A stretch of DNA of 64,000 nucleotides from Owenia fusiformis (GCA_903813345.2 CAIIXF020000003.1:26489248-26553247); one strand, 5' to 3'; counted from the first letter of the stretch, positions 48,801-56,617 are shown. Numbers and translations are program-made. Notes: generated by a model not told the origin, from the sequence alone.

Positions 48801-50912
48801 AAGAAAAATCCTGTGGAGATCACTGAAATATCTCTGGTCAAAATGGTTTATTTAGAAACATGGATACTATTTAGACCATCTTAAAGGAATTCAAAACATA
48901 TAGAGCATTAGGGGTTGTCTAAATTGTTCAGAAATGTCTAAAAATTGAAAAATGAATAACATGGAAGCTTGTTTGGCTCATCCTGTATATAGGAGTAGAA
49001 TAGCATAGTATAGAGTAAATGGTGCTTAAATGTGCAAGTAATCTACTGAATAAAAAATGTGCTCAAAATCATTATTCCGGCTTCCAGGGGAGATGTAAAT
49101 AGAGGCATCTGAAAATCAACACCTTATGTTTAGTGCCCACATCATAGAAATGGTATCTACAAACTGCCTCAAGACTTCTCAATGGTATGGAAAACACAAT
49201 CAATAGAAACAAAACCTGAACACTGTGAAGTCAACTGTCTCTTTTACAAGAGTGCAGAAGCACCTACCCTGAATCAACGAGTCATAGGCATGATATCCTC
49301 TGACTATTCTGCAGATAATTTCACCATTTCTATGTTCAAAAGATCTGAAATCTTCATTGCTTTTTATTACCCTGGAGACCAGGGCTCAAAGTAATACCAA
49401 TGAAAAGAGTAAAATCTTCTTTTAAAAACTGAAGAGTTGCAATTTTTCAGCTGACATTCTGATATCCAGGGTATACTTAAAGAAAGAGCCTGAGAAGTCA
49501 AGTCCCATATTTCATGATAAGAAACAAAGTTCTGCATGTACATCTTGGCTTCCCAAAGAATAAAATAAAAACTAGAACACCTGGTTTTTAAGTGACACAC
49601 AAAGATAAATCTGTAAAGACTTTCATCAAAAATATGTGCCATTTGACACTTTCCAGGGGAAAAATAAATATCCTAAGAATCTTGCTTGAACTGCTTGAAA
49701 TACATATGTTCATCTTATGGTGACAGATGTATTGAAATAGACTTGATTTCCCTTATACTTATAACTTAAAATTGCCAATCTTGACAAAAATGTCCATCAA
49801 AATTCAGTGAAATATGAAAATATAGATCGTAATGGGAGAGCCTCTTAATTCCCCATTTTTATGTGACTGATTCAATATGGCATCAACAGCTCTTTAAATA
49901 CTCTCTCATCTGCACATAGCCAAAAAACAGCTGATTATTCAAAATGAGGCTGATTGGTTAAAAGCGTTGTGCAGAATACCACTTTTCGATAGTTCGATTT
50001 TGTTCCAGAGTCTCATTAGTAAAAAGAGGCTATTAGTGCCTCAGGGTCTAGAGGGGTGAGACGTAATAATAAATCCTAAAGTTTCAACACATACTTCAAA
50101 TATTACAAGCCAATCATACTATTCTTGACATCCCAGAGTTAAAAGTGCCAGATATCTTTCAACAGGGGTTATATTTAACACCTTCCAAGGTGGTTTCTCA
50201 CTGATTCTGAGATACAGTTTCTAAAGCACAAATGTAAGTTCATTGAACTAGAACAAATTCACAAGTTGTTTCTAATGTTATGTCACACATCAGTTAATTC
50301 CCGTTCTAGTAACTTTAAGAGTAAGCCATAAAATGAAGGATTATGGCAGATGGCAGTCTTCATCCATTTGGCTTATCTTTAAGCTGCTTTATAAGAACAA
50401 ATAATGGACTGCTTGTTTCATATGATAGATAATTGTATATGTTTATTGTTTCATCTTGTCATCTTCATTTCAGGCCTGAAAATGGGCCTTTATTGGCCTG
50501 GGATCTGCTAGTATCAACTGTTGACAAGATTTGGACATGATTATCTTAGAATGCCTTCCACAAACTTGAAGCAAGATTATTGTAAATTATATAACTTGTA
50601 AACAAATAAGAAACAAAGTAAATAAAATGATGTGTAATTTAAAGGATCTTGTACTTACTAAAGTTTTTCCTAAGATGCTACTGGCATCATATACATATAA
50701 GGCGTCATTGCAGAGATCATTATAGTATATATCCGGGATATCCAACTCCAAGATATTTATCATTATTCTTAAATTAGAATTCCTTGCTTTAAATGTTAAT
50801 CGACATTCGATATTATTTTCGTATAGTTTGTTGTTTTTGTAATCGTAATGTGAGTATACAGTGGCGCCATCTATAGTTACTGTTTCTCCACATGACGGGC
50901 CATTCATATAAA
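12325..50912 (-). CDS. CUB-LDLa transmembrane receptor, 3' seven exons (5' end not found)
   Basis: Exons on the - strand, in transcript order: 50659-50912, 46733-46824, 33885-33943, 29945-30094, 28027-28068, 13096-13311 and 12325-12842. They join with GT-AG introns and matching phases (1,0,2,1,1,1,1) into 442 residues plus a split first codon. Order: one CUB domain with four cysteines spread over three exons, an LDLa module with six cysteines and the calcium-binding DxxDxCxDxSDE pattern, a 14-residue Ser/Thr stem, a transmembrane helix followed by a Cys cluster (CCCCRKC, possible palmitoylation), and a ~180-residue Gln/Pro/Ser-rich tail with PPSY and a C-terminal VQV. CUB plus LDLa plus single helix recalls NETO-type co-receptors, but those carry two CUBs and an NPxY-type tail, so orthology is uncertain. 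The first exon needs an upstream phase 1 exon, so the gene continues beyond 50912. Introns are up to 14.7 kb and full of transposons. Confidence 0.88.
12843..13095 (-). other. CUB receptor intron between tail and transmembrane exons
   Basis: A 253-bp intron with GTATGT donor and TTATTATTCAG acceptor. Nothing else seen. Confidence 0.85.
13096..13311 (-). CDS. CUB receptor exon: transmembrane helix
   Basis: 72 codons, phase 1 both ends. The hydrophobic run [18 protein letters not shown] is followed by [13 protein letters not shown], so positive charge lies on the inside, giving a type I orientation. A Ser/Thr/Val-rich juxtamembrane segment follows. Confidence 0.9.
13689..13766. mobile_element. 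Short relic with GGTGTCC transposon ends
   Basis: caaggtgtccagaaagtc on the left and ccttggacaccctg before TA on the right form inverted ends only 78 bp apart. They resemble the CAGGGTGTCC termini of the 1.07-kb elements at 20.1 and 56.6 kb, so this is probably a heavily deleted relative. Confidence 0.5.
13925..14228. repeat. Purine-rich degenerate tandem repeat
   Basis: Repeats of gtcaaagcaagcaagtacaa and variants in 16-32 bp steps. The + strand has few T residues, which keeps several frames open; the short Lys/Ser/Gln and Leu/Ala/Cys peptides read from it are artefacts. Confidence 0.75.
14229..16298. other. Intronic AT-rich stretch
   Basis: No gene, RNA or repeat family recognised. It includes a T-rich run near 15233-15262. 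Confidence 0.55.
16299..16500. mobile_element. 202-bp TA-flanked MITE, copy 1
   Basis: Left end CTGTAAAACACATTGC and right end AATGTGATTTACAG are inverted and bounded by TA. Copy 2 at 25627-25828 has exactly the same length and shares internal text such as 'ttgtttctttttg' and 'catgtttt.cgattttt'. Nonautonomous; superfamily inferred from the TA target only. Confidence 0.72.
18982..19218 (-). mobile_element. Short copy of the ACCCAGATGCGAG element, reverse orientation
   Basis: Its left edge (acccagataccaggta, caccaccaggtggct) and right edge (acgtaaatcaagatcatttc) are the reverse complement of the two ends of 54831-55261. It is about 237 bp against 431 bp, so the middle is missing, as expected of an internal-deletion derivative. 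Confidence 0.65.
20053..21121. mobile_element. 1069-bp mariner-like element with long inverted repeats
   Basis: TA flanks the ends CAGGGCGTTCATAAAGTTC and AACTTTATGAACACCCTG. The inverted similarity extends about 190 bp inward, to the 'gctccgccta' blocks. On the - strand at 20368-20637 a broken peptide ([11 protein letters not shown], then [14 protein letters not shown]) matches the W..F..GR....R.GRP pattern of the mariner transposase N-terminal region, with the neighbouring frame supplying other parts, so the gene is frameshifted and truncated. Superfamily inferred. Confidence 0.65.
20368..20637 (-). pseudogene. Mariner-type transposase fragment
   Basis: Only the helix-turn-helix linker region is recognisable ([12 protein letters not shown].....ARSSRPRTK). 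No catalytic DDD/DDE segment remains, and an overlapping frame at 20382-20573 carries part of the same similarity, showing a frameshift. Nonfunctional. Confidence 0.5.
21388..21583. mobile_element. CAGTGAAACCTG-family element, copy A
   Basis: ctgtgaaacctgtatatag at the left and cactaagacaggtttg at the right with 'gtgttcact'-type internal words. Right edge imprecise. Confidence 0.5.
21727..21904. mobile_element. CAGTGAAACCTG-family element, copy C (178 bp, complete)
   Basis: TA-flanked: CAGTGAAACCTGTC at the left and CACAGGTTTTACTG at the right. It contains the 'agtgaacacctctc' word on both halves. An extra left end (acagtgaaacctgtataag) starts at 21627, immediately before, so a partial copy abuts it. 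Confidence 0.68.
22765..22944 (+). CDS. Doubtful 59-codon open frame in the intron
   Basis: An ATG-to-TAA frame ([19 protein letters not shown]...) with a basic N-terminus and less A/T-biased codons than its surroundings. No domain is recognised and no adjoining exon was found. It ends at a small direct duplication (aggctgtaccctaacc twice, 22930-22970). It might be an old transposon fragment or chance. Confidence 0.15.
   Translation: MPKRIAKTGKNNYKTRQGKEIYKRTASHMKDKGLDIPNNDRYVQQETMSITFAALQAVP
25627..25828. mobile_element. 202-bp TA-flanked MITE, copy 2
   Basis: CTGTAAAACTCTCAATTTGC to AATGTGTTTTACAG between TA dinucleotides, in the same orientation as 16299-16500. The interior includes the 'aaatttatgccaggaata' block matching 'gattttaagccagggata' in copy 1. 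Confidence 0.72.
27203..27255. repeat. Short dispersed repeat, copy 2
   Basis: aaacatctcatatctaagaa and gatgtcatggtctgtcatg match 4264-4318 with few differences. Extent beyond about 50 bp not established. Confidence 0.45.
27773..27868. repeat. Two-copy local tandem duplication of about 50 bp
   Basis: gggattgtaaagggtaaaag...ggtgtcatagatat is followed by ggattgtaaatggtaagag...agtgtcatatc. Noncoding. Confidence 0.55.
28027..28068 (-). CDS. CUB receptor 42-nt stem exon
   Basis: A microexon between acceptor tttgtag and donor gcag|gtatga on the - strand, phase 1 both sides. It encodes [14 protein letters not shown] plus a split Gly, including an N-S-T glycosylation site. Being symmetric it could be skipped without a frame change, so alternative splicing of the stem is possible. 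Confidence 0.75.
28069..29944 (-). other. CUB receptor intron between LDLa and stem exons
   Basis: AT-rich, no recognised gene or repeat family. A 96-codon frame at 29476-29763 begins at an ordinary ATG-like codon but shows no domain and was not accepted. Confidence 0.6.
29945..30094 (-). CDS. CUB receptor exon: LDL-receptor class A module
   Basis: 50 codons, phase 1-1, with acceptor atattttcag and donor aaag|gtatgt. Six cysteines in LDLa spacing ([17 protein letters not shown]), and the acidic calcium cage [14 protein letters not shown] is complete, so the module should fold and bind calcium. Confidence 0.93.
30607..30735 (+). repeat. AAGGCATT repeat family, partial copy
   Basis: aaggcattaacatatgaaat and gtcaccacctgccaattg match the family's left end. 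The right half (ctaaatgccaactgccc, then aaaaaagttggg) is degenerate and the usual terminal gtcaccac block is missing. Confidence 0.6.
31249..32099. mobile_element. 851-bp giant palindrome (foldback element)
   Basis: Two arms of about 415 bp are near-perfect inverted copies around a ~15-bp spacer near 31672. Termini are CACCCTATGCAGACAG and CTGTCTGCATAGGGTG. A 5-bp duplication AACTA flanks them (31244-31248 and 32100-32104), showing transposition as a unit. Each arm carries the same 63-codon frame (about 31253-31444 on -, 31904-32095 on +), with 54 of 63 residues alike. No transposase was recognised. Probably a nonautonomous DNA transposon of foldback type. Confidence 0.8.
33075..33231 (+). 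repeat. AAGGCATT repeat family, copy
   Basis: aaggcattatgcaaaatg, gtcaccacttgccatttg and 'gccaaacgccaaacacc' through to ttaccacttctggtggtaa. Right end matches other copies. Confidence 0.68.
33666..33817 (+). repeat. AAGGCATT repeat family, copy next to a CUB exon
   Basis: aaggcattaacatacaaaat at the left and aacaatatgtcatcactact, ggtgaca at the right. It ends 67 bp from the CUB exon at 33885, closer to coding sequence than any other copy. Confidence 0.7.
33885..33943 (-). CDS. CUB receptor exon: end of the CUB domain
   Basis: A 59-nt exon entered in phase 2 and left in phase 1. Reads [20 protein letters not shown], the conserved final strand of a CUB domain (G.GF....F). Acceptor atattttcag, donor agtg|gtgagt. 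Confidence 0.88.
34421..34544. repeat. Hairpin with poly-C and poly-G arms
   Basis: gtctagctacaagcc...tgtg followed by a C run pairs with a G run, tcacaggggcttgtagctagac, across a 50-bp loop. Ends at a G-rich arm 48 bp before the LINE. Possibly a small foldback transposon. Confidence 0.65.
34581..34592 (+). repeat. 5' target site duplication of the LINE
   Basis: aagacctcatct, repeated exactly at 37134-37145 after the poly(A) run. Confidence 0.85.
34593..37133 (+). mobile_element. 5'-truncated L1/Tx1-type LINE
   Basis: A 2.5-kb insertion with a 12-bp target duplication and an A-rich tail at 37111-37133. It begins in frame within the linker before the reverse transcriptase, so ORF1 and the endonuclease are absent. 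Reverse transcriptase motifs [25 protein letters not shown] and YADD assign it to the L1/Tx1 group. The C-terminal cysteine motif (CKVC......EHLFLEC) is present. The exact target duplication and long open frames suggest a fairly recent insertion. It lies in sense opposite to the host receptor gene. Confidence 0.92.
34600..36958 (+). pseudogene. LINE reverse transcriptase, one frameshift
   Basis: The first frame runs from the truncated start to 35253 and covers fingers and palm up to the [10 protein letters not shown] block. The second, offset by one base, runs from about 35240 to a TAA at 36956-36958 (572 codons) and carries [13 protein letters not shown], thumb and the Cys/His tail motif. 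A single-base indel near 35240 breaks continuity. Truncated and inactive without the endonuclease half. Confidence 0.88.
38927..39070 (+). repeat. AAGGCATT repeat family, copy
   Basis: aaggcattaacatacaaaat to aacaatatgtcaccactttt and ggtagtgacat: a clean short copy about 144 bp long. Internal 'ccaaacactgtccacaaaa' is shared with the copies at 33.1 and 51.2 kb. Confidence 0.72.
41602..42043. mobile_element. CAGTGAAACCTG-family element, long copy
   Basis: Left end CAGTAAAACCTGTGCA after TA, right end ACAAGTTTTACTG before TA. The halves match family interiors (gtgttcacattttgag; tgaacacctgctctctc). About 120 bp of unrelated DNA including a C run (41873-41884) sits between, so either a longer family member or two fragments. 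Confidence 0.55.
42438..42658. mobile_element. CAGTGAAACCTG-family element, diverged copy
   Basis: CAGTAAAACATGTTG at left and AAGGTTTAACTG at right, both next to TA, with 'gtgttcttattcac' and 'gttcacattt' inside. More diverged than the 21.7-kb copy. Confidence 0.5.
43598..43963 (+). CDS. Doubtful 121-codon frame
   Basis: ATG-to-TAG frame with no recognisable domain, signal or partner exon. Composition turns T/A rich after codon 60. Listed only because it is among the longest unexplained frames in the intron. Confidence 0.1.
   Translation: METGEFRVVYPFQKLLPFFKCKLQLLTSGLRLVSDGDCDHIKKILNILGVSPFKCQMTIMVSPQWEKETKQIFFLIWGDFFVFTINMKISNRCALINLVNLFNIKMLKKFKSSLFLYGYHL
44139..44270. mobile_element. 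132-bp hairpin MITE
   Basis: Left arm gcctgagtcacatttgctct and right arm agagcaaatgtgacccaggc are inverted copies. The centre holds a GC-richer 'cggccgtgcgctgggcg' block. No clear target duplication. Confidence 0.65.
45391..45566. mobile_element. CAGTGAAACCTG-family element with GTTCCAC interior
   Basis: Left end taaaacctgtctgagtgg, right end ccactttacaggtttcactg. Repeated 'gtgttccac' words inside, shared with 59170-59332, define a subfamily differing from the 'gtgttcact' copies. Confidence 0.62.
45572..45653. mobile_element. 82-bp hairpin element with TTCCCACCAACG arms
   Basis: gctaagttcccaccaacg is mirrored by cgttggtgtgaatttagc. The interior has repeated 'aagcgcc' / 'ggcgctt' words. It abuts the preceding element by a few bases, suggesting a nested or serial insertion. 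Confidence 0.65.
46490..46680. repeat. Possible CAGTGAAACCTG-family fragment
   Basis: ggtgaaacctgcattatatc followed by 'aacacctctctaatctgaac' resembles family left ends. The right end is not convincing. Lies 53 bp from the CUB exon. Confidence 0.4.
46733..46824 (-). CDS. CUB receptor exon: middle of the CUB domain
   Basis: 92 nt, phase 0 in and phase 2 out. Reads through [20 protein letters not shown] and LTVYF, the fourth CUB cysteine with the CG..IP.....G..L.V.F block. Acceptor ttctttttcag, donor tcag|gtgagt. Confidence 0.9.
48616..48985. mobile_element. 370-bp mariner-like remnant containing another repeat
   Basis: TA-flanked ends CAGAGTAGGCCAAAAATG and GTTTGGCTCATCCTG are inverted and look like mariner termini. 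The GCATTAAAGCAAGTGG repeat occupies 48638-48826, leaving only about 20 bp of left and 160 bp of right element, so the repeat inserted into or was captured by it. No transposase. Confidence 0.6.
48638..48826 (+). repeat. GCATTAAAGCAAGTGG dispersed repeat, copy 2
   Basis: Matches 6737-6894 from gcattaaagcaagtgg to aaatcctgtggagatcac, with an extra ~25-bp segment (acctaaaaatccatttgcac) duplicating the local CACCCACTTG motif. Confidence 0.7.
50659..50912 (-). CDS. CUB receptor exon: start of the CUB domain
   Basis: 254 nt, entered in phase 1 and left in phase 0. Covers the first three CUB cysteines ([25 protein letters not shown]) and the central ILELDIPD strand. Acceptor tactttcag; donor ttta|gtaagt. 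The entry phase shows a missing upstream exon. Confidence 0.92.
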
Positions 50913-51014
50913 CTGAAAGTACAGAAAAATACAACTAGAATTTAATAACAGATTTACAATTTACATATGATCATACAATGCTCTTTTACCATATACTGCC
51001 TAATAGAAGTCTAA

Positions 51015-51082
51015 TAAGGCATTAAGATGACAAAATGTCATCACCAGGTAAGTTATTGCAAATGCCAAATGGTGATAACATA
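51015..51082 (+). repeat. AAGGCATT repeat family, short fragment
   Basis: aaggcattaagatgacaaaa joined directly to 'gccaaatggtgataaca', so both ends are present with the middle missing. Confidence 0.5.
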
Positions 51083-51202
51083 AGTGTAGCAAAAAACAAT
51101 TTGTTACAGGGAAGGCAGTCACAAAAATGCTTGCTAGCATTGTCGCTCTGACATAACTGGATTGGAAATACCATTTTAAATGCTTTAGTTAAAAAGAAAC
51201 AC

Positions 51203-51327
51203 AAGGTATAAACATGCAAAATGTCACCACCTGCCATTTGTTACAGATGCCAAAAGTCACCCGCCAAACACCATCCACAAAAAGTTAGAGACGATAACAA
51301 TATGTCACCACTTGTGGTAGTGACATA
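51203..51327 (+). repeat. AAGGCATT repeat family, copy
   Basis: aaggtataaacatgcaaaat, 'gtcaccacctgccatttgtt' through to aacaatatgtcaccacttgt and ggtagtgacat. Ends 31 bp before the large inverted-repeat element at 51359. Confidence 0.7.
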
Positions 51328-51358
51328 TAAATGGTCAACTTATAAAAGCACCAAACAT

Positions 51359-54300
51359 CCCTTAAGAAAAAATGCTTGTTTTCTCCTCATGTGGTTAAAA
51401 GATGACCTTTTTTAACCACATTTTTACCACTCAAGATATGTAAAAGTGTGGTTGTGGTCACCTGTTTTGACACTCCTAAAAGTGTGGACCCCACTGGTAT
51501 TTCTTCCACAGTTCCAAGAAATATCTCTCCATAGTTTCTCCTCATAATGAGAAAGTGTGGTCAAGGTGTTACCAAAACTATGGAAGAGCAGGACATTCAC
51601 CTTAATATGATTTAAGGTTACCATATTATTTATAGGGGTTAAAAGGGTTAATGCTTGTTAAATATATTTTTGCATCTTTTTCATCATCAAACAAATATTT
51701 TATTAAACATATGTGACACAAATGAGAATGTTGTATGATTGAAGCATGACTTATTTGTCTCAATTATTATTGATTTATTGGTGTACTGTAGATTGGGTTA
51801 ATTTGGCGCTACTTAATTTGGCAATTTTGACATTTATGGCATATTGGCGGCTATTTAATTTGGCGGATATGCAAAAAAATTTACCATGTAAATGGGCATG
51901 TTTGGCTATGTTCATTTTTTTGAGGACCACTGGCGATATTCACCACGTTTGTACATTTTCGTGAGATCATCCTTTACATTTTGCACCTCGATCGATGCTT
52001 TTCCTTTCTAGTTTTTCCCTGAGTATTAATGAGTGACTGACCAGTTCTGAGAGATTTTTTTTCATATTTTGGGAAAAAACTTAACCGGAAGTGACCTAAA
52101 TACACTGGACCAAATACCCTAGATAATTCCCGGGGATTCATTCTAAATTTTAGCGAAGATTTATATTGGCGAATTTTTCAATTTCGCCAAATTCGCCAAA
52201 TTAAAGCGGGCGCCAAATTAACCCAATCTACAGTATATTTTAATCATCAAACTAAATGTCTAAATATAGGACCAAATATCTGGGAAACAAAATCAAAATC
52301 AAAATCAACCTTAATTTTTATTCACTATCAAAGAGGATGATGTTTGAATATGACTATTCGTATTCACCATTCTTTGAAGGCTGTATGCACCTTTCACCTG
52401 ACTGTGACCAATGACAATTCTGCAGTAAATTTTGTGAAACAGATAAAAAGTGTAAGCATTGGAGATTAATAACAGTAAACAAAATGAGCATTTGCTATTC
52501 ATACCAAGGTTAAGATTGAGTCTATTGCCAGGTAGGATGAGTTGTTCTATTATGAGAAATCTAACAATTTTAAGCAGTGTAAAAACTAAATTGAATTAAA
52601 AGAATTCCATTATATATAAAAAAAACACTGACCATACGATTCAAAGGTGTGGGTCGGGTGTGGTAAAAGTGTGGTTTGGAGATGGTATAAGAGCAGTACA
52701 GGTATGGGTGATGTGCAATATGAATAAAAAGTGTGGACTTAAAGTGTGGGGAAAGTGTGGTCTTTAAGTCAACAAACCAAAAATTGTTTACATAAGTTAT
52801 AACAACAATGTTTAGTTCCACAGCTAGGACAAAATGAGTTTATTATTCAGATTTGGATCAGATATAGATTTAATGAAAATTAGCATCCAAGATCAATCAT
52901 TATACTTATAATTATTTATCATGTAATTAATTATTATCAAATAATTATTAATGATACTGAAAAAGAGACACATTGAAGTGACGAGTCTGGACTGAACATA
53001 CAGAGGCAATCAGAACATGCCACCTAGATAGATATCACATTTAAGTACATTTTTAAGCACAAAATGTACAGAAAAGTATCATTTAGATGGATTGAATTAT
53101 CAGTTAAAACTCCTTACAAATCTGAAATATGGTCCCCAAGCACAATAATGTACATTGCAAATGTTTACAATAAGGCAAAGTTATGTTAGACCTTCACTGA
53201 AAATAGAAGAAAAATACACTTCGACCAATTTACGAAAAAAGGATCACATGATTATGAATATAAATATCTCCCACAAAATGCATCAAGTTGGGTTGTTGCT
53301 ATAGAACAACAAACTATCAACCTTTGGTATCAACTTAAACTGTGTTTTTCAGAATCTCATAGTTTTTACTAAAACTGCTTTTAATAATCTGTCCATATAA
53401 CTGTAGCCTTAAGGCTTAGGGTGATTAAGTACAAAATATGTCATGGAAAATATACTGATATTAATGGTTAAATAAAAATCACATTGCTGGGTTTCCTCAT
53501 TTGCAAGAATATAAGGTTTTTGAAAAGATATTTAGGACTTAATTTTTCCACAAAGCACATTCTGGAATGTGTAATAACAAGTTAACTGACTCATTGAGCT
53601 ATTGTTTTTATAAACATATCAGCAACATCCTTTTCTTATTTAATCATTAGATTTAGACTCTTGATTAGAATTATAATCTCATTATTAAAATTAACATTGA
53701 TATAATTCAAATAAATTCACTAACTACAGGTTTTACTTTAATTCTTGTGACTCTTCAAGTCTTTGATGTCTAAGAAATAATAAAATCATGTCTGGACTAT
53801 ATTTTAACATATTGATTACATGTATTTGTATCCTTTTAATACAGCAGACACATCCTGTTATTCTTTAATATTAGTCTCATAATAAGATTAGTCAGTTCAG
53901 TCAAAATAAACTTCAGTTTAGAATAACTAATTTTAAATACTTTGTTTTATATTCATACAAACTTCTGATCTACCTAAATAGAAAAGTCGAGCATCAATCC
54001 CGGGAGCATCATTCATTTGCCTCTAATCCTTATGTCATTTTACTGAAATATTTTGTAAAGAATCTCCCTATGCTTCGATCATACAACATTCTCATATTTG
54101 CGATATGCATAATGGAATATTTGAAAGAAGATGCTTAAAACAATTTAGATGCCAGAATAACAGGTATAGCACTGGCTTATCATGTTCGGTATATCCTAAA
54201 ATATTTTATGGCAACCATTAACCCTTTTTACCCCTATTAACAATATGGTAATCTTAAATCATATCAATGTGAATGTCCTGCTTCTCCATAGTTTCATGAA

Positions 54301-54510
54301 CACCTTAACCACACTTTTTCATTATGAGGAGAAACTATGGGAAGATGTTTCTTGGAACTGTGGAAGAAATACCAGCGGGGGCCACACTTTTATGTGTGTC
54401 AAAACAGGTGACCACAACCACACTTTTACATATCTTGAGTGGTAAAAATGTGGTTAAAAAAGGTCATCTTTTAACCACATGAGGAGAAAACAAGCGTTTT
54501 TTCTTAAGGG
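51359..54510. mobile_element. 3.15-kb element with ~290-bp terminal inverted repeats
   Basis: cccttaagaaaaaatgcttg at the left and caagcgttttttcttaaggg at the right begin inverted repeats reaching to about 51650 and 54216 (ending in 'ggggttaaaagggttaatg' and its complement). The arms each contain 'gaccacaaccacactttta' and 'ctatggagaagcagg'-like text, and mirror-image 66-codon frames. No transposase or other protein was recognised in the 2.5-kb interior, which itself contains a MITE. A 2-bp AT is the only possible target duplication. Superfamily unknown. Confidence 0.75.
51786..52233. mobile_element. 448-bp TA-flanked MITE nested in the 3.15-kb element
   Basis: CTGTAGATTGGGTTAATTTG and CAAATTAACCCAATCTACAG are perfect inverted ends between TA dinucleotides. 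The interior repeats AATTTGGCG/CGCCAAATT words. The apparent 72-codon frame inside it is not a gene. Confidence 0.78.
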
Positions 54511-54830
54511 ATTAGAAATAATATAAAAATGAGGTGCTGTACTGCTATACCCTCATGAACTTTTTAAATAACATGTCTCCCCCATTGAATTGCACCCTGT
54601 GAAAAGAATGACATGTTCAGATATTTGAACTTAACATGTAAAATTGAGTTTCAGCATCCTAATAAAAATAAACTGGGAAGATCACTGCAGTCTCTTAATT
54701 ATCATTAACTTTGAATCTAGAGGAAGCCATAGAATTAAATATTTACTACATTGTATAGCTAAAGTTCAAACTCATACGCCCAAGTGCTAACTTTCCTAAC
54801 ACTAACAGTGTTGATAAACTTGGCCAATAA

Positions 54831-55261
54831 CCCAGATGCGAGTAGAAATAATCTTGATTTACGTCATTAAAAATTCAAAATTCAGTCAAAGTAATATCAT
54901 ATTTGAAATCTACATCTAAAATTACATCTAGAAATGTGGTTTTAAAAAGTGTTAATCAACTTTGAAAAATTAATTTTCTTTGAAAATGTGACTTCTAGCT
55001 CGGGGAGATTCCCCATAGACCCCATGCTATAAAATCACTAAAAATGAAATATCTTTTCTTTTAGTGGAAAGATAATATTTTGCTTTACTGGACATATTTT
55101 CATTAGTATAAGTATCAGACGCATAAGGGTTATATGAAAATTGAGCCACTTAAGTTGATAATATTCAAGTTTAAGGGAACTTTCTTGTATACCTGCCATG
55201 TTAATTGACCCGAATCAGCCACCTGGTGGTGAAACTGGTAACTACCTACTCGCATTTGGGT
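54831..55261. mobile_element. 431-bp ACCCAGATGCGAG element, full copy
   Basis: acccagatgcgagtag and ctactcgcatttgggt form inverted ends; 'gccacctggtggtgaaactg' lies near the right end. A shortened reverse copy is at 18982-19218. Flanks (aata / aatt) leave the target duplication unresolved. Confidence 0.68.
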
Positions 55262-56617
55262 AATTAGCTCATTGAGATATGATGCACAATCAAATCAAAC
55301 CAAATAAACTTCAAATCCTAAAATAGCAGGCATCCATTCAAGGCAATATTTAAGACTTAGAACTGATAAGTGTTCTATTAACTTAGAATAACATACAAAT
55401 TAATAAAGTCATCTGACAATGTCCAAATGCAACATCGTTGTTCTTGACATGATTTTTCCAATTGTTTTGACCAAATTTAGTCTTGTTTTAATTGCTCGAA
55501 ACCTCCCATATTGAAAATTGCAGTTTTACCTCTTGACTAACATTCTGTTGAAACTCTATGAACAAAATAAGACAATATTATGTATAATCCAAATTCTAAA
55601 CAATTAAATGCATATAATATCAATCATACCTTCCCTGAGTGACCTAACTTTGACCAACTGTTGACTGACAGATTAGGATTATAGGAAGATAAGGATTAAC
55701 CCTATTATACTTTAATCCCAATATCCTAATCCAATACACTATAAAACTTCCCCTGATGACCATTCCTTGGAACTATGAGTCACAACTATTATGTTTCCAT
55801 GGAAATATGAAAACATTATGCTAAAATGTTATACATTGTCAGATTTTAGATATTGGCTGTTCATACAAACTACGTTTTTTAGTACTCTTTAAGTATTTTC
55901 AGAAACAGGAACAACTGATATGGACTAGATCTTGGTGAGGGATTCTCTGCAAACTGCAGATGGTCACCATGGATAAACACTAGACACTAATAACACCCAA
56001 GATCTCAAGTAACAATACAATTCTAATAAGACACAAAACAAACATGCTTATTAGAGTCAAATGAGGGTGTGAGTCATAAACAGGCTAGGGGTTCATAAAT
56101 GAGAATAGTATTAGGATCTGTTGATTCATCTTAATATGTGTTTGCTACACTTCTCTCTTTCAACACAAAATGTTCGTCCTTGATTTACATCATTTTTTAT
56201 ATATCACAGCATTGCCTTTTGTCCAACCCACTCAACACCTTGTTGTTTAGAAAAGACTTCAGCGAAAATACTCTTTTTTATTCATTCGAATACAGATCAT
56301 CAGATCAAACAAGTTGCAGCATAAAACATGTTTATTTAGAATAGAAAGATTTGCGAGTCAACATTATATTTTGTGCTTTGAAATCAAATGTAGTAGCCTA
56401 AGGGGATGGGAAACAAATACGCCAGATTTTCTCCTTTAATAAAATTTATTCACTGTGGGTTCTGTGTTTTGTCCAGTGAAAAGCCTAAAAATGTCAAGTT
56501 TCTGGTAAATTAGACAGTGACAATTTATACTTAAGGTAGGTACATTAGGATGATTCTTCAACCTGTTTGCAGGGTTTAAGTAAAAGTATTCTGTTAAATT
56601 GTTCTCTATTTGACTTA

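Larger units (their letters stand above)
46825..50658 (-). other. CUB receptor intron within the CUB domain
   Basis: Contains the mariner-like remnant at 48616-48985. The remainder (46825-48615 and 48986-50658) shows no gene or repeat family; short frames there were judged chance. Confidence 0.65.

Noticed and set aside
51746-51964. 72-codon frame with hydrophobic residues
   Set aside because: Lies wholly inside the 448-bp MITE; the repeated AATTTGGCG words generate it.
51424-54445. Two matching 66-codon frames on opposite strands
   Set aside because: They are the two inverted arms of the 3.15-kb element read in mirror image, without domain similarity.
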